A DNA stretch of 64,000 bases from an uncultured Eggerthella sp. GTDB lineage: Bacteria > Actinomycetota > Coriobacteriia > Coriobacteriales > Eggerthellaceae. The stretch is taken from positions 1-64,000 of the forward strand of contig USDX01000010.1 of assembly GCA_900553605.1 (NCBI GenBank), written 5' to 3'. The position numbers were made by a program, and so were the translations under genes. Positions 19,687 to 29,400 of this stretch are shown here, piece by piece (positions within the stretch are counted from its first letter, which is position 1; every line of letters begins with the position of its first letter). The notes under the pieces are model-generated. The model was not told the origin of the DNA. It worked only from the letters and a program-made list of their open reading frames with translations, and did not search any database.

Positions 19687-20367
19687 ATGAGTGCTGAACA
19701 GCATGCGCCCAGCAAAAGGCAGAGGGAGCTACTCGACAAGCATCTCGAATTGGTTATCGAGGAAAACAAGGTAACGAATCTTACTCGAATCGTTGATTGG
19801 GAGTCTGCCCAGATTCTTCACGTTGAAGATTCGCTCGCTGGCCTTCCCGAAGTCCAGGAGACGATGGAAGGGCCATACCTCGATATGGGATCGGGCGCTG
19901 GATTTCCTGGCATTCCCCTGGCAATCATGACAGGAAGGGAAACCCTTCTTGCTGATTCCGTTGGGAAGAAGACGCGCGCCCTTGATTCATTCGCCGCCGA
20001 ACTTGGCATTGACGACATTGTTTCAACCTACCATGGGCGCATTGAGGATCTTGCGTTGCAACAGCCGAACCGCTTCTCGCTGATTACCGCCCGCGCGCTT
20101 TCCTCTCTGGCTTCACTACTCGAACTTGCGTCGCCCTTGCTGGCTAAAGGCGGAAGCCTGGTATGCTACAAGACCCACAGTGAATCGGAAGAACTTGAGC
20201 ATGCTCGGAATATTGCCCGTAAATTGGGAATGGAGTTTGTTTCCTCAAGGGGCTTCACGCTTTCCGACGGGGAGACGAGTCGAGCTATTATCGTGTTTAG
20301 AAAACGATGCAACCCTTCGATGAAACTTCCACGAAGGGTTGGCATGGCGCAAAAGAAGCCGTTTTAA
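19687..20367 (+). CDS. rsmG: 16S rRNA (guanine-N7) methyltransferase RsmG
   Basis: This 226-residue SAM-dependent methyltransferase has the RsmG glycine loop LDMGSGAGFPGIPLAI (residues ~60-75), LADSVGKKTRAL and ITARALSSL. It modifies G527 (E. coli numbering) of 16S rRNA. The ATG lies 11 bases after jag, and a strong terminator follows. Confidence 0.94.
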   Translation: MSAEQHAPSKRQRELLDKHLELVIEENKVTNLTRIVDWESAQILHVEDSLAGLPEVQETMEGPYLDMGSGAGFPGIPLAIMTGRETLLADSVGKKTRALDSFAAELGIDDIVSTYHGRIEDLALQQPNRFSLITARALSSLASLLELASPLLAKGGSLVCYKTHSESEELEHARNIARKLGMEFVSSRGFTLSDGETSRAIIVFRKRCNPSMKLPRRVGMAQKKPF

Positions 20368-20369
20368 GA

Positions 20370-20405
20370 AAAGAGTCCTTGGAGCAATTCCGAGGACTCT
20401 TTTTT
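20370..20405 (+). terminator. terminator of the rpmH-rsmG operon
   Basis: AAGAGTCCT and AGGACTCTT form the stem with an inner GGA/TTCC pairing, followed by six Ts. It starts 3 bases after the rsmG stop. Confidence 0.92.
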
Positions 20406-20939
20406 GTTCTCTGGGTGCCCTGAAGTATTCGATACCGAACCCATTACGCTAAATAGGCTTTGAGAGTTCTTGTGAGGGCCTGTTTTCTGTATTCTGAATA
20501 CCTAGTTGGGTTTGCTTCTGTTTGGCGGTTACAGAGCTTTGTGTGACCTCGTTTTCTCGGGTTCCATTTTTGAAACTGGGTTTTTGACACTCAATGTCTG
20601 TTTGATCGTTGTTTGGGGATGGAAATGCGGTGCTTCGAGGAAAAACCGTATGCCTTTCTATTTTCTAATGAGTATGGCAAGGGTATTATCGAATAACCGA
20701 AACAAAAGGGGCGTTTTGCTCTGCTTCTGGGCTATCCCATTATGCCGTCCGTCAAACGGAGTTGTGTTTCGCTGATTTTGTTGTATAGCGTCAATCTCAT
20801 TTTGTTCGATGGGATGTTGTGCGCTTTGTTATTTTTGATGTTTGCTGTTTCACGTGAAACAGCAAACATTTGCTTACCCTTTGTGGGGTATTCAAGTGAA
20901 GCAATGGTTTGTCTGATAGGCAAAAAGAGAGGAGAGCTC
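20406..20939. other. spacer upstream of parA
   Basis: This ~530-base stretch holds the extended parS palindrome at 20838-20869. A frame of 89 codons at 20506-20775 has no ribosome-binding site and no recognisable features, so I do not call it a gene. Confidence 0.6.
20838..20869. promoter_or_regulatory. parS: parS inside a 32-bp perfect palindrome
   Basis: The central 16 bases (20846-20861) are a perfect TGTTTCACGTGAAACA. The symmetry continues for 8 more bases on each side (ATGTTTGC and GCAAACAT). It lies ~70 bases before the parA start and could both seed ParB spreading and repress parAB. Confidence 0.95.
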
Positions 20940-22001
20940 GTGGGGCTGTTCGGTAGTCGAAAAAAAGCAAAAAATGTTCCCGTGACTTCCGTGACTGAGC
21001 ACAGTCAGAACCCTGAAGAGATCAAAGAAGAGGTTCTTCAGAGCAGCTATGACGAAATCAATGAACATGCAGAGGTGGTTGAGCGAACCTCCGAGCATGA
21101 AGAAGCTGCAGAGGAAACTGATCCGGAAACGATGCCCGCTTCTCAGGAAGACGGTGTTGAAGCCGAAGAAGAAGAGGATGACGGTATTCGCACCTTTATT
21201 CCCTTCCGCGACAAGCCTAAGGTGGCTCATGCGATCGGGCAGACAAAAATCCTCGCTATCATCAACCAAAAGGGCGGCGTTGGTAAGTCAACCACCGCGG
21301 TAAACCTTGCGGCTGCTTTAGGTGCTATGGGTAAAGAGGTCCTTTTGGTTGACCTCGACCCGCAGGGCAATGCAACAAGCGGTTATGGTATCGACAAACG
21401 AGCCCTTGATGGGTGTGTTTACAACGTGCTGCTTGGCGAAACGCCCGTCGAAGAGGTAATTCTGTCTTGTGTTGCTGAAGGTGTTGATGTTCTGCCCTCT
21501 ACTATCAGCTTGGCTGGTGCAGAGGTTGAATTGGTTAACGAGATGGCGCGAGAGAACCGCTTGAAAAACGCTCTTGGCAGTCTGCGCGGCCGCTATGACT
21601 ACATCCTTATCGATTGCCCGCCTTCCCTCGGCCTGCTTACGATCAATGCCTTGGTTGCTGCGGATAAGCTTTTGGTTCCCATCCAGTGCGAGTTCTATGC
21701 ATTGGAAGGCGTGACAAAACTCCTTGATTCGATGAAACGTGTCAAAAGTATCCTGAACCCAAGCTTGGATATCTTTGGAATTGTTCTTACTATGTATGAT
21801 TCCCGCACCAATCTTGCCAACCAGGTGGTTAATGAGGTCCGTTCGTTCTTCGGCGATGCGGTCTTCGAGACGCTGATTCCCCGTACCGTTAAACTGTCTG
21901 AAGCTCCTAGTTATGGACAGTCGATTCTCGAATATGCTCCTGACAACAAGGGAGCCCTTTCCTACAACGATCTTGCCAAAGAGGTGATTGCTCGTGGCTA
22001 A
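20940..22001 (+). CDS. parA: chromosome-partitioning ATPase ParA (Soj)
   Basis: The product is 353 residues from GTG 20940, which has GAGGAG upstream. Residues 111-118 carry the deviant Walker A KGGVGKST. VDLDPQGNATSGYG and DYILIDCPPSLGLLT follow, all typical of Soj-type ParA. It forms DNA-bound dimers that move ParB-parS complexes. The first ~100 residues are an acidic Glu/Asp-rich extension absent from standard Soj proteins. The stop overlaps parB by 8 bases. Confidence 0.94.
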   Translation: MGLFGSRKKAKNVPVTSVTEHSQNPEEIKEEVLQSSYDEINEHAEVVERTSEHEEAAEETDPETMPASQEDGVEAEEEEDDGIRTFIPFRDKPKVAHAIGQTKILAIINQKGGVGKSTTAVNLAAALGAMGKEVLLVDLDPQGNATSGYGIDKRALDGCVYNVLLGETPVEEVILSCVAEGVDVLPSTISLAGAEVELVNEMARENRLKNALGSLRGRYDYILIDCPPSLGLLTINALVAADKLLVPIQCEFYALEGVTKLLDSMKRVKSILNPSLDIFGIVLTMYDSRTNLANQVVNEVRSFFGDAVFETLIPRTVKLSEAPSYGQSILEYAPDNKGALSYNDLAKEVIARG

Positions 22002-23265
22002 GCAGAAAAGTGGCTTGGGGCGTGGCCTCAATGCCTTGTTTGACGATAGCCCCGCTTATACCCAGAAGCCTTCTGCTCCCGAGGCTCCCAAAGAGCAGGA
22101 AAGGCGCGTATCTGAACCGTTAGGCGAAGAACCTGCTCAGAAGAAGCAGGAATCCGCCGGTGCTCTTCATCAGGCTCTCCAGGAACGTACCGCTAAACGT
22201 TCTTCGGGAAAATCAGCCGATCCGTCTTCCGATATCTATATTTCCGAAGACGCGCTTGAAAACGCCAAGGTCGTTTCACGTGAAGCGCGCAAGCCTGCTA
22301 TGCGTGCTGGTTCCGGTACTTTCAGCTCAGCTGGCTCGGTGTCTATGAGAACCCCTGCTCCTAAGCCGCGCGTTGCAGCAGAGCGTCAGGTGAGGAAACC
22401 CGCTAAGTTGGTTGTCGAGCCTGCACCGGAAGTTTCGAAGAAGGAAAGTAAGCCATTTGATTCAAAGGGGCTTACGGCAACGGTCAAGCTCGACCTGATT
22501 CATCCCAATCCCGATCAGCCTCGTACCAATTTTAAGCCGGGCGAAATCGAGGAACTTGCAGGGTCCATCAGGAAGGAAGGCCTTCTTCAGCCTATTTTGG
22601 TCCGCAAGATTGGAAACCAGTATCAGATCTTGGCCGGCGAGCGTCGCTATCGAGCCTGCAAAAGCCTAGGGATGGACGAAGTCCCCGTTCGTTTCTGGGA
22701 AGCAGACAACGACAAAGCTCTCGAGCTTGCTTTGATCGAGAATATCCAGCGATCCGACCTTAACCCCATTGAAGAGGCTTATGGCTATAAGCGTCTTATG
22801 GAGCGAAAGGGAATGACGCAATCAGAGGTTGCCCAGACGGTTTCCAAGGGACGATCTACTATCGCTAATGCTCTTCGTCTGCTTGATTTGCCCGAGGAAG
22901 CTCAGCAGCTCTTATTTGAGGAGAAGATTACTGCCGGCCATGCTCGCGCCATCCTTTCCGTTGATGACGCGGAGGGTAGGAAGAAGCTTACCGAAAAGCT
23001 TAAGAATGAGAAGTTGAGTGTTCGCGAAACCGAGGCTTTGGCTCGCCTGATGAATGGTCGCGAAAAGGCCGGTTCGGCAGCTACGAAGCGCGTTCCTGCT
23101 CCTCCGAGCTTCAAGAAGGCTGCGAAGGGGCTTACCCGCTTCCTTTCCGCTCCGGTTCGCGTTAAGACCGTTAAGGGAAAGAACAAAATCGAGATCCAGT
23201 TCAAGGACGAAGAAGAACTTCAGCGTATCTTGGGTCTTATCGAAGAGTCACAAGTGGGAAAATAG
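21994..23265 (+). CDS. parB: chromosome-partitioning protein ParB (Spo0J)
   Basis: The product is 423 residues from GTG 21994 with GAGGTG upstream inside parA. It begins with the GLGRGLNALF ParA-interaction motif. A ~120-residue low-complexity linker leads to the ParB/Srx CTPase domain (LDLIHPNPDQPR, GLLQPILVRK, LAGERRYRA, ENIQRSDLNPIEEA), then the helix-turn-helix (TQSEVAQTVSKGRSTIAN), then a C-terminal dimer domain. It binds the parS sites listed here. The last codons lie inside an inverted-repeat element. Confidence 0.95.
   Translation: MAKQKSGLGRGLNALFDDSPAYTQKPSAPEAPKEQERRVSEPLGEEPAQKKQESAGALHQALQERTAKRSSGKSADPSSDIYISEDALENAKVVSREARKPAMRAGSGTFSSAGSVSMRTPAPKPRVAAERQVRKPAKLVVEPAPEVSKKESKPFDSKGLTATVKLDLIHPNPDQPRTNFKPGEIEELAGSIRKEGLLQPILVRKIGNQYQILAGERRYRACKSLGMDEVPVRFWEADNDKALELALIENIQRSDLNPIEEAYGYKRLMERKGMTQSEVAQTVSKGRSTIANALRLLDLPEEAQQLLFEEKITAGHARAILSVDDAEGRKKLTEKLKNEKLSVRETEALARLMNGREKAGSAATKRVPAPPSFKKAAKGLTRFLSAPVRVKTVKGKNKIEIQFKDEEELQRILGLIEESQVGK
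22272..22287. promoter_or_regulatory. degenerate parS-like site inside parB
   Basis: CGTTTCACGTGAAGCG differs from the consensus at three positions but keeps the central GTTTCACGTGAA core. It reads V-S-R-E-A in frame within the linker of parB. Binding is uncertain. Confidence 0.45.
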
Positions 23266-23387
23266 GGACAGGTACCGGATTCCCGCTTTCGCCATAGTGC
23301 ACAAAACCAGGGCCCCGCTCGCGAGTTTTATCGCAAGCGGGGCCCTGCTTGTTGGGTGGGAATCTGGTACCTGTCCCTATTTTCCCA
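23255..23387. repeat. 133-bp nested inverted-repeat element between parB and rlmN
   Basis: Outer arms of 30 bases (23255-23284 and 23358-23387) match at 29/30 and contain GGGACAGGTACC. A second stem inside (23309-23324 with 23331-23346) is 15/16. The left arm includes the last codons and stop of parB. The right end is 5 bases from the rlmN stop. It may act as a bidirectional terminator or be a REP-like mobile repeat. Confidence 0.85.
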
Positions 23388-23392
23388 GTTCT

Positions 23393-24439
23393 CTACATTT
23401 TGTTTTTCAGTTGACCGCAGGCTCCGTCAATATCGCTTCCGCGTGAATTGCGGATAGTGGCTTCCTTGCCTGCGCTTCTTAGCTCCTTAACCCAGCGCTG
23501 CTGTGTTGCAGTTGGGCTTGGCTTGTAGGGGCTTCCTTCAACTTCGTTTACTGAAAGAAGGTTGACGTGACACAGGAGGCCATCGCAGAAGTCGATTAAC
23601 GCTGCGAGACTTTCTTCCGTGTCAGTGATCCCTTTGATAAGGAGATACTCGAAGCTAACGCGACGGCCGGTTTTCTCGATATAGGACTGAAGGGTTTTTT
23701 TCAGATGCGGCAAGGGGATGTTGCTGCAACGCGGCATGATTTCGTTGCGCACGTCCTGCAGCGCCGAATGAAGAGACACCGCCAGCGTGAATTGTTCGGG
23801 TTCGTTCGCAAGGCGCTCAATTCCCTGAATGATGCCACATGTTGAAACCGTTATATGGCGAGCACCTATTTCAAGGCCGTCTTTTGCGTTTGCGAAACGA
23901 AGTGCTTCTAGGGTTGCCTGATAATTTTGGAATGGTTCGCCTTGCCCCATCGAAACTAAGTTAGTGACGCGGCAGCCAAAATCGTTTTGTACGGCGACGA
24001 TTTGACAAATCATTTCAGCGGAAGAGAGGTTGCGGGTAAGTCCCTCGTGCCCCGTGGCGCAAAAAGTGCACCCCATGGCGCACCCTGCTTGAGTGGAGAA
24101 GCACACGGTAAGGTGCTTAGGCTCGTCTTTGCGCTCTTTCTTGTCGAACGAGGGGATTCCGACAGCTTCAACCTTGGCGCCATCGGCATATTCGAACACG
24201 TACTTACGAGTACCGTCGTTAGATACCTGCTTGTTAACCACTTGCGGCTCAATCAAGGGATATTCGTTTGACAGAACATCTCGAAGGCTCTTGGGCAGGT
24301 TGGTCATTTCGTCATAGGAATGAGCTCCTTTCTGGTAAAGCCAGGAAGTGAGCTGCTTGGCGCGAAAGCGCGGCTGTCCAAGACTTTCCACAATAGCGGG
24401 AATCTCAGACAGGTTGAATGATTGGATTGCGTTATTCAT
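23393..24439 (-). CDS. rlmN: 23S rRNA/tRNA adenine C2-methyltransferase RlmN
   Basis: The product is 348 residues from the ATG at 24439. It is a radical-SAM enzyme with the cluster motif CAMGCTFCATG, NLVSMGQGEPF and an active Cys near the end (RGSDIDGACGQL). It methylates A2503 of 23S rRNA and A37 of some tRNAs. The long upstream frame to 25006 is antisense to ddl and should be ignored. No ribosome-binding site precedes the ATG; a TATAAT box ends 8 bases upstream (see promoter). Confidence 0.94.
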   Translation of the reverse strand: MNNAIQSFNLSEIPAIVESLGQPRFRAKQLTSWLYQKGAHSYDEMTNLPKSLRDVLSNEYPLIEPQVVNKQVSNDGTRKYVFEYADGAKVEAVGIPSFDKKERKDEPKHLTVCFSTQAGCAMGCTFCATGHEGLTRNLSSAEMICQIVAVQNDFGCRVTNLVSMGQGEPFQNYQATLEALRFANAKDGLEIGARHITVSTCGIIQGIERLANEPEQFTLAVSLHSALQDVRNEIMPRCSNIPLPHLKKTLQSYIEKTGRRVSFEYLLIKGITDTEESLAALIDFCDGLLCHVNLLSVNEVEGSPYKPSPTATQQRWVKELRSAGKEATIRNSRGSDIDGACGQLKNKM

Positions 24440-24446
24440 GCTTAGT

Positions 24447-24452
24447 ATTATA
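24447..24452 (-). promoter_or_regulatory. -10 box suggesting a leaderless rlmN transcript
   Basis: On the minus strand TATAAT occupies 24452-24447. Seven bases separate it from the A of the rlmN ATG, so transcription would begin at or very near the start codon. The -35 region is not a good match. Confidence 0.5.
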
Positions 24453-24580
24453 CGCAACCAAGTGGTTACCGCATGGTGGTAGCAGAGTGGTAACGCGCGT
24501 TTGCTATACTCACTATCGGCTAACGTATCAAGCCTTTTGGTTGTAGCGCCTTGGGCTTTACTTGTATGAAAGCGAGAACC

Positions 24581-25522
24581 ATGTCTTGTTCTTTCGATCC
24601 TAAACAAATTCGTGTTGCTCTGCTTGCGGGAGGCAAGAGCGGCGAGCGCTCCATTTCCCTTGCTTCTGGTGAAGGGGCGAAGGAAGCTCTGCTTGAGGCG
24701 GGCTTTCCAGTAACCGTTTTCGACCCTGCCAACAAAGAAGACTTGTTGGCTTTGATTCAGGGTGATTTCGACGTTGCCTTTTTGGCTCTCCATGGCAAGT
24801 ACGGCGAAGATGGCACCATCCAAGGCTTCCTGGAAACCATTGGACTTCCCTATATTGGCCCTGGTGTTTGGTCGAGCGCCACTGCTATCGATAAGCCCAA
24901 GACGAAGCTTTGCTATGAGCGCGCCGGTATCCCTACTCCGCGTTCTATGATGCTCGACTCTCGTCATATCGACATCGATGCCATCATTGATGAGGTAGGT
25001 TCGCACTGCGTCGTGAAAGCCGCTACGGAAGGTAGCGCTTTGGGCGTGTATCTGTGCGAAGGCGCCGAGGAGATTGCCGATGCGATCGATAAGGTGTTTC
25101 AGGTAGATACGTGCGCGTTCGTTGAGAGCTTCATTTCGGGTGAAGAATTTACCGTTGCCGTATTAGGCAACGAGGATCCATGCGCTCTTCCCGTCATTAA
25201 GATTGTTCCTTCCCATGAGTTCTACGATTTTGAGTCAAAGTACGCTCAGGGAGGTTCGCAGCATATCTGTCCCGCACCCTTATCCGAAGAAGATACCAAG
25301 CGAGCCATGGAGCTTGCGGTTGCTGCCCATAAGACGCTTGAGTGTCGTGGCGTTTCCCGCAGTGACCTCATCAAAGACGGCGAAGGTAATTTCTGGGTTT
25401 TGGAAACGAACACCATTCCCGGCATGACAGCAACGTCTCTTCTCCCCGATGCTGCTCGTGCCGCCGGTATGAGTTTTGCTGAGCTCTGCACCAAGCTCAT
25501 TTCCTATGCTTTAGAAAAGTAA
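24581..25522 (+). CDS. ddl: D-alanine-D-alanine ligase
   Basis: This ATP-grasp enzyme is 313 residues from the ATG at 24581; in-frame starts at 24551 and 24566 are less likely. It has the Ddl N-terminal GGKSGERSISLASG, LHGKYGEDGTIQGFLE, a central VKAATEGSALGVY and C-terminal DLIKDGEGNFWVLETNTIPGMT with metal-binding Glu and Asn. It joins two D-alanines for peptidoglycan precursors. Downstream of it lies a long hairpin terminator. Confidence 0.93.
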   Translation: MSCSFDPKQIRVALLAGGKSGERSISLASGEGAKEALLEAGFPVTVFDPANKEDLLALIQGDFDVAFLALHGKYGEDGTIQGFLETIGLPYIGPGVWSSATAIDKPKTKLCYERAGIPTPRSMMLDSRHIDIDAIIDEVGSHCVVKAATEGSALGVYLCEGAEEIADAIDKVFQVDTCAFVESFISGEEFTVAVLGNEDPCALPVIKIVPSHEFYDFESKYAQGGSQHICPAPLSEEDTKRAMELAVAAHKTLECRGVSRSDLIKDGEGNFWVLETNTIPGMTATSLLPDAARAAGMSFAELCTKLISYALEK

Positions 25523-25544
25523 ACGGCTATTTGCCGCGAATATT

Positions 25545-25645
25545 AAACCCCTTGTCCGCGAAATGGACTTCACCTTCAAATTTCGGATTGAAAGAAATTT
25601 GAGTTCGAGAGGTGCGGTTCAGAATGCGGCAAGGGGTTTTCTTTA
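25545..25645 (+). terminator. long-stem terminator after ddl
   Basis: AAACCCCTTG-T-CCGC (25545-25559) pairs with GCGG-CAAGGGGTTT (25626-25639) with one bulge, followed by TTCTTTAT. A smaller hairpin (CAAATTTC/GAAATTTG) lies in the loop. Confidence 0.7.
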
Positions 25646-25646
25646 T

Positions 25647-25672
25647 GGTGATGTTTCACGTGAAACATCACC
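25647..25672. promoter_or_regulatory. parS: parS inside a 26-bp perfect palindrome
   Basis: The core 25652-25667 is a perfect TGTTTCACGTGAAACA and the dyad extends by GGTGA/TCACC. It sits between the convergent ddl and the 25706-26350 gene. Confidence 0.95.
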
Positions 25673-25705
25673 GGATGTCTATAGCGCGGTTGGGTAGAAG
25701 ATGAG

Positions 25706-26350
25706 CTAGAATGCCCCGCAAGAATGAAGGCCGAAAACGATAAGGGCAACAACGGCGAGAAGGAAGATCCAGCTAACCACCGTGCAACCCATGTTGCCCT
25801 TGCGCGCCTGCTTTACCAAACGCTCCGTTCCGGTACGTTGCGTTTTCACCCAAGCGGTGCCCTTGTTCTTGTTAGGGAAGGGGACGCGCCCCGAAGGGAC
25901 CCATTCGCCATGAGTTTCGATGACCTTCTTAAGGGAATCGCGACCAAGGGAGACGTCGGGACGTATTCCTTCGCCAAGCTGCTTTCCCACATTTTCTATG
26001 AACGTAGAGAAGGCAACTTCATGTTCTGGGTCATAGGAAATGATAAGAACCTGGCCCCAGTAAAGGCCCGGCTCGGGCTTTTCCGTGAAAGCAACGAGCG
26101 CAAGCAAAGCAACGGTGTTCCAGCCTTTGGCGTTGCAGAGATCAACCTTTTCAGCGGTTTTTTCGTCGATGGTGCCCATGCGCTTGCCGAAAGGATTCAC
26201 GATCCATGCCGTGCGCTTGCCGTCAATGTATTCCTGCTCGATAGAAAAAGCGTCGCCAATTATGTTGTCTGCACCAAGAAATGCTGCAGCGTCTTCCTTG
26301 CTTTCGGTTTCGAAACGGGCATACATGGAAAAATAGCCAATATCTGACAT
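25706..26350 (-). CDS. tail-anchored protein of unknown function
   Basis: The product is 214 residues from the ATG at 26350, which has AGGAG upstream. I do not recognise a family. The soluble part contains a ~170-residue mixed alpha/beta region (YFSMYARFETESKEDAAAF at the start). The C-terminus is a single hydrophobic helix of about 18 residues followed by only a few residues, so the protein is likely tail-anchored with its body in the cytoplasm. It runs divergently from the DinG-like gene, with 65 bases between them. Confidence 0.7.
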   Translation of the reverse strand: MSDIGYFSMYARFETESKEDAAAFLGADNIIGDAFSIEQEYIDGKRTAWIVNPFGKRMGTIDEKTAEKVDLCNAKGWNTVALLALVAFTEKPEPGLYWGQVLIISYDPEHEVAFSTFIENVGKQLGEGIRPDVSLGRDSLKKVIETHGEWVPSGRVPFPNKNKGTAWVKTQRTGTERLVKQARKGNMGCTVVSWIFLLAVVALIVFGLHSCGAF

Positions 26351-26415
26351 GTTTTCTCCTAGAAGTGATTTAGGCATTAGAGATAAAGAATTCCATAAAT
26401 GATAGTCTTACTAGT

Positions 26416-29400
26416 ATGGAAACACAAAATGCAGAAGCCGCATCAAGGCTTGACACTTATATTCTCGAAAACACCCCTCAGCGCATTCGCGATCGCTATC
26501 ATTCGCTTAGCAGCTATGCGAAAGATCACTCGTTTGGTGAGCTGGATGAAGACGTTGTTGTTATCGACACCGAAACAACGGGCTTCTCGTTCAACCACGA
26601 CGAGCTGATTCAAATTGCTGCAGCGCGTATGGTTCATGGTGAGATCGTCGGCTGGTACGTAACGTTCGTAAATCCTGGGAAGCCGATCCCTGAAGAAGTT
26701 GCTCACCTTACCAACATCAGCGATGAAGATGTGGCGAATGCTCCTGACCCCAATACCGCCGTTGCGGGTTTGGCTGAGTTCGTTGGTTCTTCCGATGTGG
26801 TTGCCCATAATGCAAATTTCGATAGGACTTTCTGCACGAAGTACCCTACAGGTGAGGTGCTGAAGCAAAATTGTTGGATCGACTCCCTTGATCTGGCAAA
26901 AATCGCGCTGCCTCGACTAACCTCTCATCGCTTGCTCGATTTGGTGCGTGCGTTTGGCGGGCCCGATTCCACCCATCGTGCTGATGATGACGTGGCAGCA
27001 ACGTGTCTTGTGTACCGCGTGCTTCTGGCTGCGGTTGATACTATGCCCACCCCTTTGCTCCAGCACATTGCCGATATGTGCGATAGCGACACTTGGAATA
27101 CCGAGCGTGTGTTCAAGTGCCTTGCCGCCATGAAGGACAGTGAGGGGCCATACAGTTTGCGCGCATCACGAAAGGCAGCGGTGGCTCAAGCTTCGGCCCC
27201 CTTGCGCCCTGATGCTAATGTTCCTGAGGCTTCCCCTGCGGGCAAGGATCTTCCTCCTGCGGGTAGCGAAGCCCCCGAGCTTTCTTTCGCAACCGATGCG
27301 GAAATCGCCGAGGCCTTTTCCGCTGAGGGCTTATTGGGCTCTTTGTACGAGGAGTATGAGCCGCGTGAAGAACAGCGTGAAATGGCCCTTGCGGTGAACC
27401 GCGCCTTGGCAACGTCTCGCAATCTTGCCGTGGAAGCTGGCACCGGTGTTGGCAAGTCGATGGCTTACCTGGTTCCCCTTGCCCTGGCAGCACAGAAAAA
27501 TGGCATTACTGTGGGTGTGGCCACAAAGACCAACGCATTGCTAGATCAGTTGGTGCATAAGGAGTTGCCCCTTCTTTCGAAGGCTCTCGGCATCACGTAC
27601 GCTCCTTTGAAAGGGTTCAGTCACTATCCTTGCCTTCGCAAGGTGGATAGCTTGGTCAATCAAGGGCCATCGGTAATTCATTATCGTAAGCAGGAGATCA
27701 ACCAGGCGCCTGCTTTGGCGGGCTTGCTTTCGTTTGTGGAGCAGAGTGACTACGACGATATGGACGCTCTGAAAATTGATTACCGCGCCATTCCCCGTTG
27801 GCGCATTGGGACCAAGAGCAACGAATGCTTGCGCCACAAGTGCCCCTTCTTTGGGCGAAGCTGTTTTGTCCATGGTGCCCGAGAGCAAGCTCAGCGATGC
27901 GATGTTGTAGTAACGAACCATAGCTTGCTTTTCTGGGATGTTCGTTTTGAAGGTGGGCTTTTGCCTCCTATCCGCTATTGGGCTGTAGACGAGGCTCATG
28001 GTGCGGAGGAAGAAGCACGCCGCGCACTCGCCCTTTCGGTGTCTTCCGATTCGCTGAGGGCGCTTGCTTTGCGCGTAAATGGGGAAGGTTCACATAACGT
28101 TCTTTCTCGGGTGGAACGAAGCGCTCAGGCTCCAGAGGAGGGCCGCGCGCTGTATGAGTCGCTTATTGCCAAAGCGCGTACCTGTGCGGGTGCCTTTGCA
28201 ATGGCAACGGAAGAATTCTGCCTCGGAGCAAAAGATCTTCTGGTGTTCGATCCGAAGACCCGCTCGCGTGGATACGAATATTTTGACCTCTGGCTCAACG
28301 ACGAGATTCGCCATGGTGACACGTATCGAGGCGTCGTGAATCGTGCGCGTGCGGTTTACGACACCTTAGAAAAGCTAATCCGTGCTTGTCGTGACATCGT
28401 TGCTTATGCAGAGCAAATCGAAGACACCACAAGTGCCCAAAGGGAACTTGCCCTGGCTGCGCTTGAATTGAGGGAGGCCTACGATGCCCTCGATGAAATG
28501 TTCTTCCATGACAGTGATAACCATGTGTATTCGGTTCGCCTTAACCGCACGAAGGGCACGTTGGACGAAATCTTTACGGTTCAGCCGCTTGATGTGGGCA
28601 AATCGCTGAATGAAAGTCTTTATGCCGAAACGCGCAGCGTCGTGTATGCTTCGGCTACCCTGGCGGTCGACGGTCAGTTCGATGCATTCGAACGTGCCGT
28701 TGGCTTCAATGAAGGGGAAGAATCTCAGGCTGATGTGTTGAAGGTTGATTCGAGCTTTGATTTCGATGCTAATATGCGGGTCTACGTTCCAACAGATATG
28801 CCAGAACCCCAAGATCCTGCCTACCTTCCAACGTTGGAATCTTTCCTTGTTGATTTGCACAAGGCCCAACGAGGCTCGATGCTCACATTGTTCACCAACA
28901 GGCGCGAAATGGAACAGTGCTTCGATGGCGTTCATCCTGCCTTAAAGGAAGATGATTTGCGCTTGGTGTGCCAAAAATGGGGCGTTTCCGTTAAGGGCCT
29001 TCGCGATGATTTCTTGAAAGACGAGCATTTGAGCCTCTTTGCTCTGAAGAGTTTCTGGGAGGGCTTTGATGCTCCGGGTGCAACGCTCAAGGGCGTTGTC
29101 ATCCCCAAGCTGCCTTTTGGCCTGCCTACCGATCCTCTTTCTTGCGAGCGTCAACAGCGAGACGATCGCGCTTGGGCTCATTATTCGCTACCCCATGCAG
29201 TAATTGAGGTAAAGCAGGCGGTTGGAAGGCTCATTCGTAAATCGAGCGACCGCGGCATTGTGGTTTTGGTCGATAAGCGCCTGATAACCAAGTATTACGG
29301 CAAGAAATTCCTGAATTCGTTGCCAAGCAACAATATCGTTATGATGCCTTGCGCGGATATCGTTGCCGAAGTTGCCGACCGTGCGGCGATCGAGTCCCTT

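Noticed and set aside
20506..20775. 89-codon frame before parA
   Set aside because: No ribosome-binding site and no recognisable sequence; it lies in a regulatory spacer.
23393..25006. 537-residue RlmN
   Set aside because: The first 189 codons are antisense to ddl; the real start is the ATG at 24439.
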